Positions 1 through 8,768 of a DNA stretch of 64,000 nucleotides are shown one piece after another. How positions within the stretch are numbered: the first letter of the stretch is position 1; every line of letters starts with the position of its first letter. Under the pieces are notes generated by a model. It did no database searches. It was not told the origin of the DNA and was given only the letters and a program-made list of their open reading frames with translations. The stretch comes from Leptodontidium sp. MPI-SDFR-AT-0119 (taxonomy: Eukaryota > Ascomycota > Leotiomycetes > Helotiales > Leptodontidiaceae): contig JAHLEZ010000003.1 of the NCBI GenBank assembly GCA_020726505.1, positions 3,720,001 to 3,784,000 on the forward strand, written 5' to 3'. The translations under genes were made by a program, and so were the position numbers.

Positions 1-1239
1 GATTTAGTTCACTGATTATAATTATCCTCAGTTGGTTCTTTGTCACCTGACCGGATAGACTCTTTCCACATAATTTTTTTTTATAGAATTTTATCTAATA
101 TACTTTTTTCTTTTCCTCTTCCTCGACTTTTTACACTCTTCAGATGTGTAATATCTTTAGATTTGATCGATTTGCAATTTCCTAACCTAGAGTCTCTCTC
201 GTACCTCACTACATGCTACCTCTCTTGTTGTGTGGTTATTGGGCTTCGTGCCTCCCACAATACCCCGATCAATAATAGCGGAATACCTTGATTAATCACA
301 CTTATGAAATCTTCAGCTGAAAATGGGGAGAGAACATAGGCTATGCTGCATTGGATAGAAGTTATGCGGGAGGTAGGCGTGCATAAACTAGAACCCGCTA
401 ATGAGTTGTGGGATATTATTAGATTATAATGTTGGCTAGGATTGTTTGAGGAAAACCGCAAAGAAATCAAAGTTTTCGAGACAAATAAATATGGCAGTTC
501 AGACGATCTCGACGATCAAATTTCTGGAACTCCCGCCACTACCCAATAGAACTCTTTCTAGATGCGTTCTCGTATCCGAGCTTTTGTGATGGATCTTGCT
601 TTCTCAGATGACTTCTGATTAATTATAGGTGAGTTATAGTTGATAGATTGTTAAAGAGGAAATTCTAATCTCGGCGCTTTAGAATTCAAGTCTCCCCAAA
701 TCTACCGCACTACATTTTGCCAGGTTCCTCATACTGTAACCTTAAGGTTACACGAAGTTAGAAGTTTTCCCAAAATAATTTAGGTATTAAGATTATTTGG
801 GAGAAGAGATACCCTAAGGTTATCTTCCTCAGCTAAGATCGAGGAACAGGACCATCTCGGTACCTCAACTTTGACGAGTTTACTGTTTGGTCAACAGATT
901 TATCCTCAAATCCACTCCCACGTTATACGGGTCTCTAGAAGTCACGAAGTAATTTGTGTGGCGCATGAAACTCACGAGTGCAGGCCTCGTGATTCCTCTA
1001 TTTGGCGCCGCAGGTGTGTATTCGCAGTAAATAAAAGATCTCACAGCATAATTCTTCATTAAATATCATTGTACCGTCCCATGACGAAATAAGTCAAATG
1101 TATTAAAATAACTCCATGCCTTTGGGGTTCTGGCGATGACCCCAACCTGTCTGATCTCTGGGTACTACCTAGAGGTCTTCATAATTTGCCGCCTCGTGTT
1201 AGACTAGTCATGAATTCAGAAAAGTATCGTCAGTAGTAT
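1..1239. other. AT-rich stretch without a supported gene
   Basis: No reading frame here looks coding on either strand. A short plus-strand frame from the ATG at 491 runs about 30 codons and contains an IKFLELPPLP-like string. This faintly recalls the FxxLPxELR start of 2EXR proteins, so it could be a remnant of the family represented by the next two genes, but the match is too short to claim. The rest is AT-rich with scattered stops. Confidence 0.5.
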
Positions 1240-2181
1240 CTAACCAAATCTCGCTCTTAACTCGGCTTCCGTCATGAACACGATCCTTGGGTCTGCCCAC
1301 CACTTCGAGTACGGGGCTGGAGTTGCCTTCTGACCAAATTCCGTGTCGTTCTTCTCCCAATCTATGAATTGATCAACGGAATCCTTGATATCCCGAATGA
1401 ACAGCTGAACCCAAAGGTTAAGCCGTCGGCGACTGGTCTCAGGAGCGTCACAATCCAGAACTTTGTGCAAGTAGCTACCAGTTGATGGTCCTGGTTCTGG
1501 GAGATCATCTGACAACCGCACCGTTTCAGAAGATATGATTATAAGGGTTTCGAGACCTTTGAATGCCATTAAGTGCATAGCAAGCTTGTATGTGGCTTCA
1601 TAGCCATACTTGCAAATAGCTTGTCTAGCACAAGGTGGGCTGTTCCCAATATGCTTTCGTTCAATGTATGCGTTTTCCAGTATTCCACCAAGGGCAAGAA
1701 TCTTAATGCCAGCAAGGCGTTCTGTGCTCGGTGCGTCTGGTTGCGGGTGTAGCTTGTCATGATACTTGAACTGCAGGAGCTCGAGGTAGCCTGCGAGGAA
1801 AATGACATCAATAGAAGGGTTGAACATTACCGGAACAGCAGGCCAACATCCAGGACGGTCATGTTTCCAGATGTGAATTTCAGCAGGGGCTTTCTCGACG
1901 GCTTTTCTGGAGGTATATGATGCCTCTCGCAGATCAGAGAGAAGTTGAGTTCGGAGGCTAACTACAGGGCTAATATCCACAGCTCTCCCTGAAACGATAT
2001 CGTCACCAAATCTCGGAGGACCACTGGGCTTGTCATGTAGGCTGAAACTGGTGAGCTGTGGTACTGATGAGGCTCCGAGTACTGCGAAGTCCCATACGTG
2101 TGCCTTGAGCTCGTTGGGGAGTTCCGGGAACTTGTGGAACTTGGGACTGGCTGTTTCTTCCGTGGAGGCTGAGGGGGCCAT
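1240..2181 (-). CDS. 2EXR-domain protein
   Basis: Single-exon frame of 313 residues. The N-terminal motif around residues 15-33 (FHKFPELPNELKAHVWDFA) matches the F-x-x-(F/L)-x-x-LP-x-ELR-x-x-IW signature that opens the fungal 2EXR family. This family is much expanded in Leotiomycetes and its biochemical role is unknown. The body has the usual mixed helical pattern with conserved-looking blocks (VMFNPSIDVIFLAG near residue 120, FKGLETLIIISSE near 210). The frame ends in an arginine/phenylalanine-rich tail. No signal peptide or membrane segment is visible. The start at 2181 is the first ATG before the signature. A second family member lies about 1.3 kb away on the same strand. Family assignment is fairly sure; function is not known. 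Confidence 0.8.
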   Translation of the reverse strand: MAPSASTEETASPKFHKFPELPNELKAHVWDFAVLGASSVPQLTSFSLHDKPSGPPRFGDDIVSGRAVDISPVVSLRTQLLSDLREASYTSRKAVEKAPAEIHIWKHDRPGCWPAVPVMFNPSIDVIFLAGYLELLQFKYHDKLHPQPDAPSTERLAGIKILALGGILENAYIERKHIGNSPPCARQAICKYGYEATYKLAMHLMAFKGLETLIIISSETVRLSDDLPEPGPSTGSYLHKVLDCDAPETSRRRLNLWVQLFIRDIKDSVDQFIDWEKNDTEFGQKATPAPYSKWWADPRIVFMTEAELRARFG

Positions 2182-2401
2182 TTTGAGAGAACAAAAGGGT
2201 TGAGAAAGCCTGAGAAATTCCTGTTGCGAGGATTCAAGAGATCGAGCGATTAAAGGTTGCTTGAGTAAAAGCCGATCCCGACGATTTTAGGAATCAAGTG
2301 TGAGCAAGTACCTCGCTATATATAAGTGATTTCCTTCAACTGTTCTGAAATACAATATATGATGTTCCGAAATATGCTAAGCCAAATTAGGTTTCCCTTA
2401 G

Positions 2402-3119
2402 CGAGTTTCGGCGAGGTCAGCTGCTGCAGCCATCAGCACTGCGCTCTCCCAAAGCAACACCGTATTTCTCCCATTCGATATCACATCTATAAACAATGTC
2501 CGCAACTTCTCTATAGAATTCGGAAAATTTCCCATCGCCGACGTCTTGCAAAACGCCAGTCTCCAATTCCCCGGCTCTCTAGAGTTTGACACACGAGAGT
2601 GTCGAGAAGATTTTCGCCACATCCCACGTCGACCACGTTCTCCTCTACTACATTCTTCGTTTACATCTGGCACCGATGGCACTTATCGTAATCACCGGTA
2701 ATGGTACTCACGATCCGGCAGTGAAACCTGGCCTGCCAGTTGCGAAATACACTAGCACGGAACAACTAGCTAGAACAGCTAGCTAGAACAGACCCCGAAG
2801 ACTGTCCCGATGGAGGGAAGATTGTACTACTCGAACAGTTAATATTATGTGAGCGTACGCACTTGGGCGTCGAATTTCGTCAACGCAGATGACAGTCGTG
2901 GCTTTTGATCCGGGGCTGATGCATGGTACGGGGCTCAACTATGTTTTGCCGAACATGCTGCCTTTGTTCAGGGTTGTAAGTGGCTTCCCGGATATTCAAA
3001 TTTCGGAGACGTCGCAGGAAAATTTAACTAGGCAGACTGTTGGTGATGATGTGAAGGGCGTCTCAGGTGTTTATTTTGGGATAGGATATCGAGCTTTGAG
3101 AATGGCGTTGCAAAGATAG
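2402..3119 (+). pseudogene. Short-chain dehydrogenase/reductase (SDR) pseudogene, N-terminally truncated
   Basis: Pieces of one SDR (retinol-dehydrogenase-like subgroup) appear in order in different frames. First comes a block with NTVFLPFDITSINNVRNFS and LQNASLQFPG from 2402. From about 2600 a block reads ATSHVDHVLLYYILRLHLAP, then IVITGNGTHDPA and LPVAKYTSTEQLART. A DPEDCPDGGKI block starts near 2792. Finally AYALGRRISSTQMTVVAFDPG, LMHGTGLNY and GVSGVYFG run to 3119. At least three frameshifts separate the blocks. One is caused by a 13-bp tandem duplication at 2768-2793. The Rossmann TGxxxGIG start is missing, and the YxxxK catalytic region survives only as YYSNS followed by a stop. Intact relatives catalyse NAD(P)-linked alcohol/ketone oxidoreduction; this copy cannot encode an enzyme. 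Confidence 0.75.
2768..2793. repeat. 13-bp tandem duplication inside the SDR pseudogene
   Basis: The unit TAGCTAGAACAGC at 2768-2780 is repeated at 2781-2793 with one mismatch at its last base. Removing one copy restores the reading through E-Q-L-A-R-T-D-P-E-D-C-P-D. The duplication is therefore a direct cause of the frameshift and probably recent relative to the rest of the decay. Confidence 0.85.
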
Positions 3120-3519
3120 AAGGCAGTTGAGTACGGAAAGTGCCATGCTATTGTCACCTCACACACGAACAATTAGGGGTCACCTGTAATATGAACAGTC
3201 CTTCCATGAAAACTAGTCCTCTATCTCCAGGACCAGACGGTATAATTCTCGCCGAAGAATTTCGCATGTACCCACTCTTCCCCACAACTCTCCTCCCAGC
3301 ATGTCCCTGTGTCCCTGTGTTTAAGAATGTACAATGACCTATCCACAGGAATCCGAAATTCCAACATCACATCATGCTCAAGTCGCCGTTGAAAACCTGA
3401 CACATCCACATTCAAACCCATGCTCTCCCCTCAGCAAGCCAGGAGACTCAAACTCTGCTGCAAAGTCGGTAGGGCTCATCACACAGAATTTCTTCCACAT
3501 CAATTTGTCTTTCTCTGCC

Positions 3520-4125
3520 TCAGATATGTGCTTTTTTTATTTCCATCGCTGCCACATGCATGATATAGCTCTGCAGAAGAATGTTTTCAATTCGTTCGTA
3601 ATCAAAATTTCCATTCTGCCCGGGCAGAACCCGAGTCATTATCCGGTACAACGTGTATATTTTGAGCTGGGCTCCCAACCGAAACAACGTGACCATTGTA
3701 TGAACTATCATGCTGCAATCGTCCAAGCACCCAGGTTTGATGGCAATCTGACGAACGAAACGGAAGTCCTGGAAGCAGTTCAGGGCAAGGGCAAAGGCAA
3801 TCTCCATTTCGGTGAAGAAAAGAATGTCTTTTTCGGCATTGAATAGAAACGGCGTGGCAAAGCAGGGTCCAAAAAGGCCTCCAGCGAATCGTAGGGGGTG
3901 GGATCGTAAGGCGGTCTTGCGAGAGGGTTGGCAAGCGTGGAATATGGGGGGAAGTCGGTATTTGAAAGAAAAGGATGTTTGGGACTTGAGCTGGAAGGTA
4001 TCGGATAGGAGATGCTGTGAGGCTTCGACTGTGATGAGTGAAGCCGGGATGTCTACCGCTTCCCATATGTTGAGTTGGAGCTCGGCAGGAAGCTTAGAGA
4101 AGAGCTCGAAGGATGGGTTTGCCAT
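3520..4125 (-). CDS. Second 2EXR-domain protein, probably frameshifted near its 3' end
   Basis: Open frame of 201 residues beginning with MANPSFELFSKLPAELQLNIWEAVD-like sequence, the 2EXR signature at residues 6-23. It is followed by FHACQPSRKTALRSH (about residues 62-76) and FNAEKDILFF (about 94-103), both typical of the family. The frame stops at 3522-3520, ten bases after a run of seven A on the coding strand (3532-3538 on +). Reading with one A fewer continues for 46 further codons (SEAEKDKLMWKKF, SPTDFAAEFESPG and so on) to a stop at 3380-3378, giving about 248 residues. The gene is either frameshifted or affected by a homopolymer sequencing error. It is related to, but clearly diverged from, the gene at 1240-2181. 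Function unknown. Confidence 0.65.
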   Translation of the reverse strand: MANPSFELFSKLPAELQLNIWEAVDIPASLITVEASQHLLSDTFQLKSQTSFSFKYRLPPIFHACQPSRKTALRSHPLRFAGGLFGPCFATPFLFNAEKDILFFTEMEIAFALALNCFQDFRFVRQIAIKPGCLDDCSMIVHTMVTLFRLGAQLKIYTLYRIMTRVLPGQNGNFDYERIENILLQSYIMHVAAMEIKKAHI

Positions 4126-4997
4126 CTTTCTGCGGAGTGCAAATTGAGCGATCCAGTCGATTGATAATTAATGATTGGGCAGTGATGTATGTAGGGTAAG
4201 TATTCAATGTTGATGATGATGTTGAGTGATAGTTGGAACTAGAATTCCGGCTGAGATAGACATTTCGATGATATTTGAGGTCGCACGTCTTAGTTGGGAC
4301 CTTAAGATACCGAGGATCAGAAATGAATACCGGAAAGGACAACCAACTATTTAGCCGTGTCTGTGATGTGGAGGCACCTCACTCGACGCCTTTGACGATT
4401 CGATAAAAATGGAAGTTACAACCCTCGCCTCCTGCCACCCTCAATCAACAGCAACACCAACCTCTTTCAAAACCCTGCTGGAAGTCAGAGATATGCGGCC
4501 ATCGCATATGCATCCTACTGAAGTTAATTCTCGGCTTCTACATTCCACACATGAAGACAAGATTTCGTTTACATTCCCAAGACGACAAGCGAGTGCCTCG
4601 TTTGAGGGGATGAACTTGCAAGCAGCCTTTTCTATGAACGAAGATCTGATTGTTCCGTTACGATTGTTATTTTATGCACTCGATATCGGCATTGCAGAGT
4701 GTTTCATGCAACAGGAAACTATTTTTATTTTGACAACACCGTTGATCGGTGCATGGAAATGAGCAACCTTCCCACTATTATGATTGAGAAAATAATGCAT
4801 AGAGCAATTTAACAAGATGACTTCACATGGTCTAGTCCTTCTCCAACTTGCGTTCCTCGGTGACTATCTCCTCAGTCAACGCGCATATATCCTATCATTC
4901 AAGTTCAGTACTCTGGAATCTAGTAGCACGTTTGCGAACAATAAAAACTGCCCTAGATACACAAGAAGACGCAAGAATTTATGTTCAATGACACTTC
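4126..4997. other. Intergenic, no supported gene
   Basis: This should hold the promoter of the 2EXR gene that starts at 4125 on the minus strand. A plus-strand frame of 117 codons at 4409-4762 lacks any family resemblance and I do not support it as a gene. The minus-strand frame of the neighbouring pseudogene becomes dense in stops below about 4998. Confidence 0.5.
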
Positions 4998-5960
4998 TCA
5001 GCTCAAGGTTGCTCGCTCTGCGAGTGCCAGTATCACTATATCTAGAGTTCCCACGTCATCCGAGACATTGCCAACCGAAGCTTCTTCACCACCACCGTAA
5101 ACATACCCATGAGCATTGCAACTCTAGCGGCCACGTACATCCATCGCAAACGCGGGCGAAATTCCTGCGAGGCTCATCATTGCCGAATCAAACGGCGATG
5201 GCCAATGATCTCCTGTCTGTCCAAAACCCACCGGCTCCGCTCCTGGAAGCACATGGGATCCGCCTTGAGCCGGGAACATATTCAATTCCGTCTCGATGGT
5301 CAGATCGTCGATAGCATTAGAATTGACACTGAGCTGCACTTCAGGGTCAAGTGGCTGATCGTACAATGTAGTCAAGGCCGCCTTGAGCTCTCCTCGCAGA
5401 CTCACAAGCCATGGATGCACAGCTCAAAGGTAATCATGAATCGTGACATATCCCGGCCCATCCCTCGCCGGAGTAACAATCAAGCTCGCCTGCTTAACTC
5501 TGGGGTGCTATTCACCACAGCACTTCACGAGCTGCATCTCCCCATCGTCAACGTCCGGATCCCAGTCTGGGCTTGCCCTCCACTCCACATCTGGCCCGTT
5601 ATCATCGGCGTCCGGATCGGAATGCTGAGCGTGTCTTTCAAGCTAGTTATTTTCCCACAGTTCAAGTTCGCTAGCTCGCACAGTAGTAGATGAGATTTTC
5701 AGCTCAGTGAGGCTAGATGTTGCGAGAGTGTGATATTGGCCGGTGGTCACGTTGTAGTAAGGTTCTGGTGCAGTAGGACCCTGCTTGGTGAGGATTGCGG
5801 CGCTGTCGAGAGGACCGGTAAGTGGCCAGATAAGGCCCAGCTTGCCAGGCAGTTCTTGGATGGTGCTTTGTGCGTGCCTGAGTTCTTGCATGCTTGGGTA
5901 GCTTGGGGAAGGTGGCTGCTGCTGACTTCCTGCTGCTGGGGTAGCTGACTGATGTGACAT
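4998..5960 (-). pseudogene. Uncharacterised reading frame interrupted by C-to-T-type stops
   Basis: From the ATG at 5960 (MSHQSATPAAG, then a Pro/Gln-rich start) one frame runs for about 320 codons with protein-like composition. Segments include QELPGKLGLIWPLTGPLDSA, an acidic stretch DPDADDNGPDVEW and WDPDVDDGEMQLVKCC, then VHPWLVSLRGELKAALTTLY and LPGAEPVGFGQTGDHWPSP. It is broken by stops at 5645-5643 (TAG), 5510-5508 (TAG), 5426-5424 (TGA), 5126-5124 (TAG) and 5000-4998 (TGA). Each is one C-to-T change from CAG or CGA. An alternative is a multi-exon gene whose introns happen to carry some of the stops; a GTGAAT...TTTGAG intron around 5516-5423 is conceivable. I do not recognise the family. 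Confidence 0.45.
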
Positions 5961-6862
5961 TTCGAGGTACCTTTGGCGAGGCAACGAGAAGGGAGGGACG
6001 GGAAAGGGCGAGAATGGTCGGTGAGTAGAAAGGGATGTGCGATATCGAGGTGGATGTTGATGAACTGCAGGTGAATAAGTCGAGTTAATCAAGGGGAGAA
6101 GGGGAAGCGAGAGCAGGTCCAGGTCTTTAAAATCACGGCTAAAGTAAGCGCCGCAACCGAGATTGACTGTAAAGTGTTGCTACTTTCCTATGTGTGTGGA
6201 CAAGGATTTCCATTCCATTGCGGCCAAACGACGGGATAAAGTACTCTACATAATACCTTGTTCGCTCGGTGTAGAGGGTATTTTCCAGTAAGCGCGCCTC
6301 GTCTAGCCCCCCTTGCTCACCCCCACCTGTCATTACTTTTACTAGATTCCCGTCCGTTCCCGTCTTAGCAGCTCGTTTACACCTTAACTCAACGACGCCC
6401 TGTCAACAAGGATGGCTTGAACAGACCTTTCTGGAAATCAGCCACCACATGCTCAAAAAGGAAATACTTCCGTGACAAGTACGAGATGGAGGTCACGTCC
6501 GTTGAAGGAATTTCAGGGGACAAAGATCGCGAAAGCAGGCATGGAAGCTTGGCACGATCGATGTAATTTACATTTGCCTCGCGGTCGTGGCCCACAGCAC
6601 AGAGACATGCTCTAGCATTGCTGATCCTAACCCTACCAACTTCCCGGGGAATGTGATGATACCATCAAGTTTTGTGCAATTGGCCGCGTATTGATTCTTC
6701 TCGAAGCTCGATACAATGTTTAGGAAATGGTTCATTATATATTATTTATTGTACACGGCGCATCCCTGAACTAAAACCTCTCCGGATTACGGTTACTTCG
6801 GCTTTGCAGTTGCAGCAGCAGCAGCAGAAGAACAATAAGCGCTTTGATATGCGATCACTGTA
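5961..6862. other. Intergenic, no supported gene
   Basis: Contains the presumptive promoter of the decayed minus-strand frame. Toward its right end is a CAG-rich run near 6811-6830 that leads into the first copy of a degenerate direct repeat. Nothing else recognised. Confidence 0.5.
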
Positions 6863-7144
6863 CTCGCAACAGCTATTCTGCAAGCTCTATTCGAGCAATC
6901 TCGGATCTCAAAGCCAAAGTTCACATTCCTGCAAAGACAAGAAGGATCAGGTGTCGCACATCCAAGAGTAGAGTACTAAGCGATGAGATTGTTGAAACAT
7001 GTCTGGCCGCATGAAGGCAGAGCTGCTATGCCTGTAGCAGTTTTTGTTGGTTTCACTGTGGCTGCTGCTGATGAACAGTATGCTGTCTGGAAAGCAATGA
7101 CGGTGCTTGCAACAGCAGTTCCACAAGCTCCGTTTGAGCAATCT
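6863..7144 (+). repeat. Degenerate direct repeat (two 39-bp cores 243 bp apart)
   Basis: The 39-bp core at 6863-6901 recurs at 7106-7144 with about 31 of 39 identical bases. Most of the differences are transitions. Weaker similarity extends roughly 45 bp upstream of each core. The second copy sits exactly where the open frame of the secreted-protein fragment begins, so a local duplication probably rearranged the 5' end of that gene. Confidence 0.55.
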
Positions 7145-8071
7145 TGACGGCCAGTCAACCCCAGCGGCTCCCAGTGGTCCATTTCCTACACCTCCACCGA
7201 GCATTGGTCCTGACACACCTGATCCACCCATTGGAAGCTGGCCCAAAAGATTCATTGAACCGTATTTGGGTCCTTCTAATGAGCCTAAAGTGAACGCCTG
7301 TGACTACTATGGTCTCATATGTATCACCGACCCATATCTATATCCTGGTGGAGTTGCTCCTTACTTCCCGGACAAGGGGGGAGACGGAGATGACGATTAT
7401 GATGAGAATTGGGAGGATGTCACCATCAGGTCCATCACGTGCCCTACTTCCACAAGCACATCAACGACAAGCTCAACAATCTCGACCACAATTGACACAC
7501 CCGAACCGACCGCCTCACCTTATCAAGAAGGAAATCCAGTGGACAACAAAGTCGCCTGCTATGATGGCGGTGCAAAGACGGAGTTTATGCGTATGATCGC
7601 TGCAAGCAACGACTTTTGCAACGAAATGAAAGGCGACACGTTCAAACAGGGCTACGTTCATACAGGATCCTACCCATTCCCCAATAATGGTGGATTCATG
7701 TCGATAAAGATCGATATTCAATTCTCTATTCCGAACGTCAACACGCTGCTTGGTCGCGACTTGGCAAACGCCCAGCTATATTCATGGGAATATGACTTCG
7801 ACGAGTGCATGAAGTACCTTTCTGTTCCTAGGGATTCCTGTAAGTCCAAAATTCTCGTAGCAGATTTCCCCTCCCAGACTTTTTCCAGCAGCTGGTTTTG
7901 CATATGCCAGACACTTTTCAGAACTTTGCTGGTTCCCCTTTACAAATCGAAAACACTGTGCTGACTGCAAACTTCTGCTTTTTAGGTAATTGCGGTAGTG
8001 TTGATAATAAGCAAGGTGGGGTGGTCACTAATAAGGGTATGTATTGGACACTAGATCCGAACCTCTACTAG
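7107..8071 (+). CDS. C-terminal part of a secreted cysteine-rich protein (5' end unresolved)
   Basis: Exon 7107-7839 and exon 7986-8071 are joined by an intron (GTAAGT at 7840, TTTTAG ending at 7985). The join restores DSCNCGSVDNKQGG and the end YWTLDPNLY. The frame has a Pro-rich stretch, an acidic GDGDDDYDENWED block, a Ser/Thr-rich linker of the kind that is O-glycosylated, then a cysteine-containing domain (CYDGGAKTEFMRMIAASNDFC, CMKYLSVPRDSCNC). This terminal domain resembles the one closing many secreted ascomycete proteins, including GH18 chitinase-like proteins; that comparison is from memory. The frame opens only at 7101 after a stop and has no ATG before the domain. No signal peptide or catalytic domain precedes it. 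It is likely a 5'-truncated gene or an exon whose upstream exons I cannot place. Confidence 0.5.
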
Positions 8072-8266
8072 CTGGTCCTCAGTTCTCATCTTCTGGGCTT
8101 TTCTCTGTAACTATGTTGGGTATTTAATTGGAGACGAATATGAGCACATGCACGTCGGCGAGACTTTTTCTTTTGTTGGAAGGGCAGAACTAGCTTGTAT
8201 TACTTCAATTAAGATGTTTCTTGGCAGTACTTAATGACGGTGATGGAATGATTTGAAGTTCAGATA

Positions 8267-8360
8267 CTCGTCGGTTTCCTGATTTTTTTTGTGTTTTTTT
8301 CCGACCTGCGCCAGCAGGTCGGTACCACCAACTTCGACATACCAGCAACTTCGACACGAC
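8267..8360 (+). repeat. Left terminal inverted repeat (94 bp)
   Basis: Pairs with 11684-11777 over 94 bp with a single C/T difference (in ACCACCAAC versus ACCACTAAC). It contains a perfect 9-bp hairpin CCGACCTGC-GCCA-GCAGGTCGG, and the 11-mer CAACTTCGACA occurs twice within about 20 bp. These are plausible transposase-binding subsites. Confidence 0.95.
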
Positions 8361-8768
8361 CTTTCTAGCTTATTTAATTACTTTAAAAATCCAATTCTAG
8401 TTCGTTTGACTTGATTTTTTCATAGAAAAATGCGCCATAGTTGAAAGCATAATTATCACACTAGTGCATTAGGGCTAAGGCTAATTAATTATGTATTGTT
8501 TTGAATTGAATATGGGTTTCGGGTGCAGATTTGGCAGGTCTTGGCACCTCGGCACGTCCCGCAATTCATTAATAGGGGTACAAATCGCGTCCGAATTTCC
8601 CTTCTTATACGTAAAAACGCGATTTATCCTACCCACACATACACGATTCAATCCAGACCACGAATTACGCTTACCATAGCCAAATCTACGCCTCAAATCA
8701 AGCATAGAGGGTCTAAGAAGAGCAAGAAGAAGTCTTTATTAGATGTTAGGATTACTCGCATACGGAAG

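Noticed and set aside
4409..4762. 117-codon plus-strand frame
   Set aside because: No family resemblance and surrounded by decayed sequence; chance is a sufficient explanation.
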